Source: Cheilinus undulatus
Lineage: Eukaryota; Chordata; Actinopteri; Labriformes; Labridae
DNA: 64,000 nucleotides
Reading direction: 5' to 3'
NCBI RefSeq assembly: GCF_018320785.1
Contig: NC_054885.1
Coordinates: 11,034,421 to 11,098,420, forward strand
The notes under the pieces were generated by a model. That model did not search any database. It worked only from the letters and a program-made list of their open reading frames with translations, and was not told where the DNA came from. Positions 46,191-62,429 of this stretch are shown here, piece by piece; within the stretch, counting starts at the first letter, position 1; each line of letters begins with the position of its first letter. Position numbers and translations under genes: made by a program.

Positions 46191-46666
46191 ATTTGCATGT
46201 CAGATATAATTAAATTAAAATAAAACTTTCAAATAACTTTTTTTTATTGCCATGAAATGAAAATAGGTATCATCTGTGTTTAATATTTTGTATCTTAGTG
46301 TAAGTATAAACTTCTGGCATTGCTTCGCCACAGTTTGCTGATTGTTTTAGATCTCAATTTTATTAAAAATTAAAGTTATCTGAGTTACTTTTGTAATCTG
46401 AGTTTGGAAAAATCTGTCCCCTCTAGTTTCTCCAAAATGGAAACGGGATAATAAAAAAACAGACAAAAAAGGGTCGACTTTAAAAAGAATTAATCCTTCA
46501 TGCGATTCGGTAATCGAGTGGTTGAGCCTGCAAAAAATGTGAAACCCTCTCGCTTATTTATTTGTGATTTTGTGTGTTATTATTATGTTTATTGTCTTCG
46601 ATTGTTTTTACTTTATGCAGAATAACAACAGATAAAATGTGAAAAATAAAGCAACAGCGTGCGTGG

Positions 46667-46678
46667 CGCGCATGCGTA
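46667..46678. promoter_or_regulatory. ndufab1: NRF1-like site CGCGCATGCGTA
   Basis: One mismatch to the palindromic NRF1 consensus YGCGCAYGCGCR, 74 bases before the ndufab1 ATG. NRF1 commonly drives nuclear genes for mitochondrial proteins, so the setting fits. Confidence 0.6.
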
Positions 46679-46751
46679 CAGCTGAGCCCTTGCTTGACCC
46701 CGTTTCTTCTTCGCTGTGCACGCTGGGAGCTTTCAGTCACCTATCCCCATC

Positions 46752-51897
<5,146 letters not shown>

Positions 51898-52300
51898 GCT
51901 GTTCTCAAACTCACTGCAGAGGTAGGTCTCTCTGTCGGCCATGTTTCTGCTCCTTTATTACCTCATCTGTTTGTTCAGTTTTTAATATTAAACTGTGTAT
52001 TTCTTCCAGAGAGGTTGACCCCGGCGTGACCCCACAGGAAGTAGCAGATGGGCACCAAACCATTTCCCACTTCCTCCCCGTCAGCTCTTCTGTCCGTAAC
52101 AGCACTGTCATCGTCGGCTGCCAGTCTTGTGTTTGACTGTATTTAAATGAACATGTGCTTTTGGAGCGTGGAGACAAAACAGAATATTAAACAAGGTTCT
52201 ATCACCGTTCTATTTTTGTGTTCTTCTTCCAGCTCCACCCTGTGGTTCTGATGTATAATTTCTCATGAATAAATCAATAAAGACACATGCTGTGAAGTTC
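51898..52300 (+). other. ndufab1: ndufab1 3'UTR with an 88-bp intron and tandem poly(A) signals
   Basis: GAG|GTAGGT at 51921/51922 and ttcttccag ending at 52009 define an 88-bp intron starting 24 bases after the stop. Two AATAAA signals lie at 52268-52273 and 52276-52281. Intron inferred from splice signals. Confidence 0.6.
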
Positions 52301-52799
52301 TGTGCTCATCTGCTCTTAATAATGGTGAAGAACTATGCTAGAGAAGGGAAGCCATACGGTTACCTTAAGGTACATTGTTGGAGACAGTCATTGAGTTAAA
52401 AGCCTTCAATATCAGGATTTGTTCAGCCAATCACATTGCAGCAACCAGTGCATTTAGGCATGTAGACCTGGTCAAGATGATCTCGGCTCAAACCGAGCAA
52501 CAGAGTGGAGAAGAAGGGGATTTACAATGCCTATAAAAAGTATTTACTCCCTTTGATTTTTTTTTACCCTTTAATTGATTTTTATAGATAACCATGGTAA
52601 ATATCATTCATTTTTTTGATTTAAAAAAAATAGTCTTTTATGTATGCAGAGTCAGAGCGTGGTGGAAATTTTAGCCTGAATTGTAGCCTCAGTTTCCTGT
52701 TTTCAGTTTTAAGTTGACTTCTGTTGTAAACCTTTGGCTGTAAGGTTCATGTATGCTCAGAGATGCAACAAGTGGTTATTGTTGCCTCAGTCTTGTCAT

Positions 52800-53280
52800 T
52801 CTCTGACCTCGGCCATCAACGTGGTGTTTTGGCCCAGAAAACTGCAGCTCAGTGGATATTTTCTCGTTTCCGGATCGTTCCCTGTAAACCCTGGAAATGG
52901 TCATGTGAGGAAATCCCAGTAAAATCAGCAGTTTCTTAAATACTTCATGAGACCCTCTGGCACCGGCAACCATAGCATGTCAGCAGATCATCTTTGCTGC
53001 CACCAGACTCACCAAGACTGGACAATAGAAGGTTAGAAAAACACTGCATGGTCTGATGAGTCTTTATTCTGCTGAAACATTCAATTGGTTGATATAAGCA
53101 AGATAAAAGCCACCTAAACCACCTTTCTTCTTCATTCTGGTGTTCAGTTTGACGTTCAGCAGACTGTCTTCACCATGTTTAAATGCATTTGTTGCTGACG
53201 TAATCGGCTGATTAGATATTTGCATTAATGAGTAGTTGAACAGATGTACCCAATAAAGTGGCCAGTGAGTGTGTGACATA
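52800..53280. repeat. Rearranged teleost dispersed repeat, class unresolved
   Basis: Contains 'ctgcagctcagtggatattt', 'ccctgtaaaccctggaaatg', 'ccaccagactcaccaagact' and, at 53248-53276, 'acccaataaagtggccagtg'. These belong to one very common fish repeat as I recall it, but the pieces are out of their usual order. The 194-codon minus ORF (53064-53648) partly reads through it. Confidence 0.5.
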
Positions 53281-53710
53281 AGGTTGAATATGGTGATAAA
53301 CATAAGATATGGAAAAACAGGAATGTTATAGCATACATGAACAATGCATATCCAGAGCTTGAGTGGTTTTGCAAAGAAGAATGGAGTCAAATTGCCGTGT
53401 CCAGCCTTTTTGAGACCCCCGAGATCTTTGCTGCACCCCCTAGGAGCGCCTGGACTTAGGCTGGGAACCAGTGATTTTAAGATTATTTTCATTCTTAAAT
53501 GTATGGTTGTCATTTGTGCTAAATGAGTCCTTGTGCCCCGTCTGCAGTACCGCTGGGGCCCACCAGACGGCAGCAGCTCACCCTTTGTGAAGCCTAGAGT
53601 AGAGCAAGAGACGATAAAAGCAGACAGCGCCCCCCGCTGGTTAAACAAAGTATTGCAAGGTACACTTCAGTGAAAATGTATTTTCCATCTTTGATAAGAT
53701 GGATTTATGG

Positions 53711-54327
53711 TACACCTTATGGACAAAGGTTTTTGGGACCCCCTTCCATTATACCAGTGGTTCCCAAAGTGGGCTGTGTGAAACCCCCCTGGGGGGGGGG
53801 CGGGGCCATGGTGGGGGGCGTGGCAAGGCAAGCTGATGACTTCAGCGCTGTAGAAGAGGAGTAGTTTGGAGCTGAGTGGAAAAGAAGGCAAGAGAGCCTT
53901 GAGATTTTTTTTTTTCCTACTGTTGCCTCAGTTAAAAAACAAATCAAAGCTGGACATTGAAAATGCACTGAGAGCTGCCTCACAACTGCATCCAGGACTC
54001 AAGAAGATCTGTGGCACCAAATAAGCCCACAATAATCACTGAAATTATTGTGTATAAATTTAAAAATGTTTAATAAGTTCTTATTTTTGGGAAATTGTTC
54101 ATCTTCAGAGCCACATTATTGAACATTTTTAGGTTTTATGTTGTAGTAAATTCTAAAAAAATAAGGACTTTTTAAGCAAAAATTGTGAATGACAGTGGGT
54201 TTGTCATACATTTTCATTTTTTCACATTTTGACATGTAAGGTTGAGGAGTAGGGGGGACCTGAAAATATTTTTCATCAGCTAAAGGGGCGAACAGGTGTG
54301 GCCAAATACTTTAGTCCATGTAGTGTA
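53711..54327. mobile_element. Tc1/mariner-type MITE, TA ends
   Basis: Left TACACCTTATGGACAAAGGT and right end, reversed, TACACTACATGGACTAAAGT match over about 30 bases with mismatches. A 'cagtggttcccaaagtggg' hAT-type end lies inside at 53755, so the element may be composite. No transposase. Confidence 0.6.
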
Positions 54328-54354
54328 TCTGTGTTCAAGCTAAGTTTGTCCTAA

Positions 54355-54922
54355 CAGTGTTACTCAACGCGTGGCTCTTGAGCCACATAAGGCTCTTTTG
54401 TGATGATTTGTGGCTCTCTTAATCTTAATTTGAAATATTATTCCCCCAGAAAACCTTAAAAAAAGGGAAACTTTGACCACGGAAATTATCCATTGCAGGT
54501 TGCATTAATCAGTTTGTTTCCCACACTTTTAGCTAACTTTGCCATTTTTATCCTGATTTTTGTTCATTTTAGCCCCTTTTCATAATTTTTATGCCACATT
54601 TTTGCCACTTTTATCCTGCTTTTGGCTATTTGCAATTTTTCGCCTTGCCATTAAATGCCACTTTTTTCGCATTTTTATCACTCTTTGCTTTTTGCCCATT
54701 TCAGTCACTTTCCGCTAACTTTTTGCTACGTTTTTGCCACTTTTTGACCATTGATTCCACTTTCTGCGCTTAATCTGTCACTTTTTAGCCATTTTTGCCA
54801 CCTTTAACTTATTTTCATTGCTATTTAACCCTTTTTTGCCAATTTTCCAGTGAAATTGTGACTCCTGCAAAGGTATTTTTCAAAAATTTTGCTCTTTGGT
54901 TGAGCAGGGCTGAGTAACACTG
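54355..54922. mobile_element. hAT-like MITE, CAGTGTTACTCA ends
   Basis: Left CAGTGTTACTCAACG and right end, reversed, CAGTGTTACTCAGCC: 12 identical bases. The inside is a degenerate array of 'tttttgccactttt' and 'agccattttt' units. Flanking tcctaaca/tccttaca agree 7 of 8 if the CA is counted in the duplication. Confidence 0.7.
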
Positions 54923-55067
54923 TCCTTACACAGTAAGATTGCTAAATGTTGCCTTAGTGCTGAGCTCATGGTGATTCTTGTTGGGTTTTTATAAATAATA
55001 CAGCGTTTGAAGAAAAAGTTTATGATTCAGAGAAATAAAGAGACAAATGCTGAGTCATTGTTAGTCT

Positions 55068-55073
55068 TTTATT
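55068..55073 (-). other. tnrc6a: Candidate distal tnrc6a poly(A) signal
   Basis: Minus-strand AATAAA followed within 25 bases by a GTTAG/CA-type cleavage context; last such signal before the intergenic repeats. Confidence 0.4.
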
Positions 55074-57179
55074 GAGGGTTGTACCCAAGTTTTACAGCTT
55101 TGTATGACGGCTGCAGGAGCCATAGGTTACAAACAGTAATCAGTATACGAGTACAGCCAACAGAAGACCTACTACCTACTACTCTACACCTTAGTACAGA
55201 TTCTCTTAAGAGCACTAAAATCCAGAAAAATAAAGAGAAAAAATACAGAACAAACCAAGCAACAAAAGGAGAATAAAAAGATTAAATGAAACCAAACAAA
55301 TAGACAGCATCAGAGGAGCCATTCATTATTAGAGCACACTGGAGTTGGTTTTCTATACCTTGTAATATCAGGCGACTTTGTTTTTTTTTTTGTCAATTTT
55401 TATACCCATACAAATAAAGATTGTCCTTCAAAAAGTGCAGTTTTCCCCAAAAAGTTTCAGATAAAATCCTTTGATGACCCGAGGAAGACGTTTGAAAATA
55501 AAAAGGTTCTTCCTGTTTTTGTTTGTAAGAGAGGAAGACGTTCCTCTCGTTGATTATAGACACTGTACGTTTATATTCTCATATATAGATATATATATTA
55601 TATATAGTTTCAACAGTCTCCCAAAGCAATGTGCATAATAGGTTTACAGGTGATCCAACTACACACTGTGGATTGATAGAATCTCTATAAAAAACATCGT
55701 AGTTGTGTAAAATTTGCAGTTTCACCGGCCCCACCCCCCTCTTAGGAGGCGCGTTGTGAAAATAAAGAAATGGACTTTTGCAAATCTTAACCTGTCCTCC
55801 TCTCCTGCTACAACTGGCCCGACGGTTGCTAGGTAATAAAGGTTTTTTTTTCAGTTTTTATTATTATTAGTAGTACTAGCAGTACGATTCAACGATGGCA
55901 CAATATGTTTGAGGAATATTATTGGGAATCCCATCTCAGCTGTTGGTTAGAAAATTTTTGGGATTTTTTTTTTTTTTTTTTTTTATTTAAGAGAAAGCAA
56001 AAACAGAAAAACCCAAGTTGGACATGGAAGCCTGGGTTCAACACTCCACTGCATAGTCTCTCTGAGCGAAACCCACCCTGGACCCACCCCGACCCACCCT
56101 ACCCAACCCCGATAATACACCCACCCCGTCCCACCCACATCTTTGTGCTGGTTAGACTAAAGCTTTTCAGGGTTTGTTTGTGTTCATACTAAATGTAGAA
56201 TGACAAAAAACAGCAGATTCTCACAGTTTTTGTGTTTTTTTTTTTTTTTTTTAAGTTTGTGTGTCAAAAAAATAGCTTCAGCGCTTTCTTTTGATCGACA
56301 TAAGGAGCTGTTGGGTGTGTTGTGTTATGATATAGCATAGCATTTGCTCACAGGATAGTTAAGTCGAGAGAAAAACTAAAGTCACATTATTATTTTTTTT
56401 CTTAAACATTTAAAAAGTAGTATCACCAGCCAGCTTCCCTCCACTCCTTCGCTCCTTTCCTTTCCTTCCTATCGTCTTTCCTCCCCTCGTCTGGCCCTGT
56501 CAGGAAGCTGCTTGGCAGCCGCCCGTGGGGATTGTACATTGCTCGTGGTGGTTTTCACTTAAAAAGATTTTCCTCACATCATCCTTTTTGCAAATGACAT
56601 TTTTTTCTTCAAGCATTTAAAATTGTCCAGCTTTTTAAATACACACATACACAACAAGAACCAGAAAAAAAGAAAATTCAATCCCTTTCCTTCCCTCTCA
56701 CCCTCCCTCCTTGATTTGGCATGATAATGTGTTCGACACATACACGGACACACACACAGGAACAGTAGATCGGACAAACAAGAAAGAGCGAGATTAAGCT
56801 TGGAACCAAAACAGTAACATCAACAAAGAGAGGCGGTTTACAGACGTTGCTTGTCCCTTCTCTAACAGCAGCGATGCCGACGCAGCGGCTGATCTGAGGT
56901 CAGTTTTTGTCCCACTAATGTTTAAGGTAAATATACTAAAGAGGGGAAAAACCTGCTCTGAGATCAGTGCTTTGAAAAGGCATCGAGTAAACCAGAATGA
57001 ACGAAGTGTAAGATAATTTCAGCGAGTGTTAAAGGGAGAATTTGGTTGCTCTGAAGTGAAGTTGTGCAAGTTTGTCAAAAGTGAGTATACTAGCCACAGG
57101 AGATGTCGATCAGCTTGGCCTCTTAAAGTAGAGACCAGCCGAAGTGCAAGCACACTAGCTAGGCTGTACTTTGTACTTC

Positions 57180-57345
57180 ACTGGGGGGAGAACAGGATTG
57201 AGTTAAGTGTTGAAAACAAGGAATAGTGGGGAATGACATGTTGGAAAGAAGCCACAGGTCAGATTCAAACCTGCACTGTCTGCTTGCAAGACAAGCTTCC
57301 ATGTGTGAAGTGCGACCTAACTAAAAGGCCATCTTCGCCTACAGC
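57180..57345 (+). repeat. Family A SINE-like copy
   Basis: 'gtggggaatgacatgttgga', 'agccacaggtcagattcaaa' and 'cctgcactgtctgc' parallel 3669-3848 and retain the tRNA-like end better. The reverse complement includes a B-box-like 'caggtttgaatctg'. Confidence 0.6.
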
Positions 57346-58426
57346 AGGGTAAATTTAATGCTGCTAGCATGTTGCTAGAAAGCACTTTTGCTTTTGCTCT
57401 ATTTCAGCATCCCACATAGCCTGAGTGTTCTTCCAACTGGAATGCACTGATCATCATTTTGAATCTACAGACTTCAAAAGAGACAAAATAAAACCAAGCT
57501 GATAGCAAATATGATGCGCTTATCACTGTGGACATGTGGATAATTTACGGACTGGAGCAAACAGAAGAAAAATGTCTGCAAAAGGAGACTGAACAAGTCC
57601 TAAAAGCATTGTTCACACTTGTGCAAAGCTTCTGAAATTTTCCTGAATTTGCCTGGGTGAGCTGCATGTCTTAATGCAAAATTTCAGGGTTTTCCACCCT
57701 GAAATTTTCCAGCTAGCCCTCCCTGAAAGGCAAACTTCCTGCTGACGGACAAGTATGAACAAGCAAAATACCCTAATAATTTCTGGGTTGCATGTATGAA
57801 AACTGTGAAAGAGGGAAACTGAAGGACAAGTTGGATCCCAAGTCGCCTGTGTAAACTGTGAGCTGGTATCAACAAACCCCAAGAGCTAAGAGTGTGGCTT
57901 GGTAAAAGCCTACTTATGGACCTTTCTGGGTCACAGGATCCTGCAGCCTGCATCACTCACCATCCAGAGTTCCCTGCTACAATGACCTTTGTCAAAATAT
58001 CAAAAATTATAGCACATGAGAAAAGAGGGAATTGTCTTTTTAGGACATTTTTGGCTCATACTGATGCTTTCTATTGCATAAAGTCACATCCCCAGGTCCA
58101 CACAATAGGAAAATTAGCTTGATTTACAGATTTTACAGCCACAAATATGTTATCAGCTGCATAACTTTTAGAAATTTGCTACTTCAAATCATCCGAAATT
58201 GCAACGTGGTAATGTCTAAATTCACAGTAAAATTATCAGTCACACTGAGAGATGCAAAATAGACTTGAACAGCTGATCAGTGCACTGTTGGCGGAAGAAT
58301 ACAGGCTATGTGGTGTGCTAGAACAAAATGACTCGTTAACAGCAAGGTAATTGCTTCTATGAAGTGAACATCCTCCCTAGCATTGCTTTTAGCTCGTTTT
58401 TTTTTTCTTGAAACCAGCAAAACTAT

Positions 58427-58662
58427 CAGGGATGCACGATATTATCAGCATGACATCGTTAACGGCAAATATTAGCAACCGATGTATGAGCTGTAAGTAT
58501 CAGCCCATACCTGCTGTAAATGTCTGCCGTTTGTGCCAATAGGTTTGTGGATTTAAAGCAGGACAAAAAGACCTACGTAAGCTTAAGTTTTTCTTTGCTG
58601 TCAGTACTGAAATTTGCTTAATTTTGTAAATATCTGCAAGAATACAATATGGTACATCCCTG
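58427..58662. mobile_element. Short hAT-like MITE inside the tnrc6a 3'UTR
   Basis: Left CAGGGATGCACGATATT and right end, reversed, CAGGGATGTACCATATT (15 of 17). Flanks aaaactat and aaaattct agree at six of eight. Only 236 bases; no coding. Confidence 0.7.
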
Positions 58663-61600
58663 AAAATTCTGTGTGCTAATGTACCAGCTACTACTCCTGC
58701 TGGTTTCTCATTAAAGGGGGCCGAGCTGACCAACGGCTCCTGTGGCTAATATACCTCTTACTGATAAGTACCTCATACAGCCCTGCTTCAAAACACCAAA
58801 CTATCCCTTTAAAGGGAATAACGACTATTTTTAGTGTTCACTTGCCTCCAACCTCCTGTCAGTTTTGCGCCTCCTCTCCGGTAGGAGTTCGGAGAGGGAG
58901 CTGATCCTGGATAAGCCAGAATAAAAGAGGCAAGTGTAACCCTGTGTCCCTGAAAAGCCAATCACAAGTCACATCCCCCTTGCCTGAGTCACCACGGGGC
59001 CCGACGAGAAGCCTCGCCTCGTTTCAGTCAATCTTAAGACCTGAGCGTCTACCAGGGGTGGTCGGAACGCTAGCAGAGCAGTAGTTGCTTTATTGTTTCT
59101 CCAATCTCCGAGTTTGAGACTGTCGTTTTGACTTTTTAAACCGTTTTTTAGCTACATCCTGTGACGACAAACCGGCCCAGTGAGCAGGGAGAGGTAAACT
59201 TCGAGATGAAGGCGCTCGCCGTTGGCGCCCTCTCCTCTTCTCTCGCTCTCTCACTGGAGCCAATGAAGCACCATCTCACAACACGAACACTTTGACCCTG
59301 CCCTCTTCCTTCAAAGAGACCTAAAAAATGCAAACTGCACCACCGCTGACGCCTTCCACGCCTATGCGTCCGCTCGGCCTTTCCTCCTAACCACACAAGT
59401 GCAAAATCCAAGGCTCCTCAGTTCAATTTGTCAAATTAAGTTAAACTCAAAAAACAAACAAACACGGTTCAGATGTTCCACTTGATAACATTTGTTTAAC
59501 AAGACACAAAACAAATACAAATAAGATATATTTATATATATATAGTTTAAGCAATGAGATCTGGAATTAAGTAAACTAATCCTTTAAATTATTTGGTAGA
59601 GAGCAGTTCAATACTGGCACACACCAATGTCAAGTCTGGCTAATACTCAAGGTTCTGCCTCACTACGTTTGCTTTGAAGTTGTTAAACATACATGGCTAA
59701 AAACACGACTAAAGACGACGTACTTCTGAAATTAAAACCTCTACAGGTAGTGGGGAACACACAAACGCACACAACAGGCAGAATAATAAACACAATGAAG
59801 AAAAGAAATTAAGGTCCATGGCTTCGCTAATGCTGACTTCTCGTTCACACGCGCTCTCTGAAGCTTTTTTGTTTCTTTTATCCCCCAAATATTTGTGCAT
59901 CGTAGTAACTAAACAATCACTGGTAGAAAGGTGAATCTAGCGTTCACACGTGGATGTTGTCAACGAACAACACTGCTGGGTTTACATTCACGCAAACTCC
60001 CTCCCTCGCACATCTGCATCCAAACACGCACACGTCCGCACAGACACTCACAATTCATAAGGTCAGGAACTTCAGATGAGAACACCCCTCCCTCCCCACC
60101 CCAAAGGAAAAAAAAAAGCAGTACAACAATACAATCATATTCTATTTGTAAACAGGTAGAAGCCACTTGACTTGTTGTTGCATCTTCGGACACAATTAGG
60201 ATCAAGGCAATGAAATGTGGACGACTTTTGCACTGTTAAAATAGTATCTTCAACCAAAACAAGATTTTTTAAAGGTTTTTTCTTTCCTTTTTTTTAAAAC
60301 ACCATTTGTGGCAATGAGAGTGATTAAAACAACAAAAAAGCAAGTTGTTGTACTTAATGAAACATTTAAAACATTTTCAGACACCGGAACAAAAAAAATA
60401 AACGCCTCTCGGTAGGCCATGTGAGAGGCTACAGTATGCATAGATACAGATTCGCCTTTCTCTTGGTTTATAAGTCTGACAAGAAGACAGAACTGACAAT
60501 CACGCACACTAAAACACTCCCCACTTTTGATTTTTAACATCAGTGGAGTGGAGGACAGGAGGAGGAGAGGAGGAGAGAGGGGGTTATTACAGCCCGTCCT
60601 CCGTTTCCCCTCCCCGCCCCGAACATAAGGACCCCCCCCTCCCTCAAAAGACAGCATATTGAAAGCAGTGTGTTGAGCTTCTCCAGCTTAAAGCAGTTAT
60701 TTGGCAGAGAAATAAACTTACAGACCTATACATAGTTTTCAGTGCTAGAAGTTGGATTTTCCTTTCCTACAAGGAGTAGTAGTTTTTTTTTAAATTCACC
60801 TACAAGGGGGGGAAAACTGGCTTGATTTCCTGAGAACCATTGCTGGTTATTTAGCAGACAAAGAGGAATAGTTCAAATAACCAACGCCATGGCCAAAAAC
60901 ACTGATCCGAATTCCCAGAGTTACAAAGCATCGTCTTCATCCTCAATAAGAGTTTAATTTTTTTGTTTTTTATTTATTTTATAGATTTTTTAAAGCTTTT
61001 TTCACTGTTTTAATATTTTTTTGTATTTTCTTTTTTATTCCATCTTCTCTTTAAAATGAAGAATGAACACACCTTCCGCCTCCTAAGTCTTGTAAACAAG
61101 AGGTTGCAGTGTGGCACCTCCAAAACATTGAAAGCCTATTCTGAAAGTGCTGTTCCCCCCTCGCCCACATTAGGGCAAAAAGGGAGGGCTTGCTAGATAG
61201 GCCCCGCCGGCGAGATTCAGAGCGGGCGGGGCTTGCTAGTCCCAGCTGCGGCTACAGTCCTTTGCACTGCAGAGCTCGACGTTCTTTAGTTTTAAAACAA
61301 AATTGGTGCAATACTTTTTAATGTCACGTTAACTATCACCAGATAATCCTCCTAAGTCAGCTTTTATTCTTCTTCAACTATCTGTTGATCTTGAACTCCA
61401 CGACAACGCAGTAAGGTAGGCGTGCCAAGGCAGAGAGGAGCGCACACGTACTCGTTCACACACGCAATCACGCACACACAAAGTACTTCCACACGCATAC
61501 GCACATACGGTAAGGACCGCAATGAGTAAACAGCTACACTGGAAAAACTGGCTGCTCCCTCTATATTGCAGATTATATATACTGAGAAAAAACCACATTC

Positions 61601-62080
61601 AGTGCAAAGTTAAAAAAGCTCATACTCCAACATTGTCAGCCAACAAATGCAAAAAAATTAAAAGAAAACAAAAAGAAAACGTTAAAAATGAAAAGAATTG
61701 GAATTCAAATAAACATGACAAATGAAACAAAAAATATATATATATATAATATAATGAGCTCGATTGAAGCTTTTTTCGGTCTGAAAGAGCACTACCTGGA
61801 AGCAAATATCCATCTGTTCACATTATAGAATTGGCCTGCATGATTCAAGTATTCCAACTGATATGTTTTTGGGCTAAAACAAAGTGGACATATGTGCAGA
61901 GAGAGAAACGTAACTTGTTTTCCACAGGGGAGACCCCGTTTGTTGAATATCTTGTAAGTGAGAAAGAGTCCGACTAGTGCCATTGCGTTTATACCTACTT
62001 TTTTTTTCATTTTTCTTCTGCTGATTATTGATAGTTTCTCTACTGACCCTTCCTTGACACCTGTTTGATTGGCAGGCGGC

Positions 62081-62429
62081 TCACATGGAGTCCCCGCCCC
62101 CTGTCAGGTGATCCACGGGGAGGAAGGAGCTGATTGGAGAGGGGCTGCTGATCCGGCCCGCCTCGGTGCCGCTCGGGCTCCCCCACAGGCTACTGGAATA
62201 GTTTGGCCCGCCCCAGAGGGAGGAGGTGTGGAGGTCGCTGCTGTTCCACTGGCTGGGTTCAGGAGCGCGGCTGGGGAAGGGGTGGGACTGATCCATCCTG
62301 CTCTGGGAGGAGCCGATGGTCTGCCAGCTGGAGGAGGGGGTGGCCAATGACTGCCCTTGTGCAAAGAAACGGTTGATTTCCTCCTCGCTGGCAAACTCAG
62401 CCAGAATGGTAGTGTTCCCCAAAACACAC
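62081..62429 (-). CDS. tnrc6a: tnrc6a terminal coding exon
   Basis: Acceptor ccctgcag at 62437-62430; TGA at 62083-62081. Carries the end of the RRM and the Trp-containing silencing tail. Confidence 0.9.

Larger units (their letters stand above)
44915..46751. other. dctn5-ndufab1 divergent intergenic region
   Basis: 1.84 kb between two start codons. Contains a decayed dispersed repeat (45835-46190), two A-rich runs and an NRF1-like site close to ndufab1. No palb2-like exon recognised. Confidence 0.6.
52301..55050. other. Convergent ndufab1-tnrc6a intergenic region, stacked repeats
   Basis: Almost wholly decayed repeats: a 'cctataaaaagtatttactcc' Tc1-like end at 52530, a rearranged dispersed repeat at 52800-53280, two MITEs at 53711-54327 and 54355-54922. 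No gene. Confidence 0.6.
55050..62080 (-). other. tnrc6a: Probable tnrc6a 3'UTR (about 7 kb)
   Basis: Between the TNRC6 stop codon and a minus-strand AATAAA at 55073-55068. Contains homopolymer runs, a family A SINE-like copy (57180-57345), an hAT-like MITE (58427-58662), TA-rich runs near 55590, 59530 and 61735, and a GC-rich 'gggcggggcttgc' block at 61225. No separate gene recognised. Nearer poly(A) signals (for example TTTATT on plus near 59090) could end it earlier. Confidence 0.45.

Noticed and set aside
53064-53648. 194-codon minus-strand ORF, the longest in the window
   Set aside because: Its end reads through a common teleost dispersed repeat (52800-53280) and its start through hAT-like repeat ends. 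No domain or family resemblance and no splice support.
54500-54880. Possible tandem satellite or CRISPR-like array of 'ttttgccactttt' units
   Set aside because: Units are degenerate, without unique spacers, and lie wholly inside the hAT-like MITE at 54355-54922.
60250-60657. 135-codon minus-strand ORF
   Set aside because: Falls in the probable tnrc6a 3'UTR, begins in a pyrimidine-rich stretch and has low-complexity content; no homology recognised.
61225-61245. GC-box-like 'gggcggggcttgc' as a promoter
   Set aside because: A single GC block within the tnrc6a 3'UTR with no downstream exon on either strand; not enough for a promoter.
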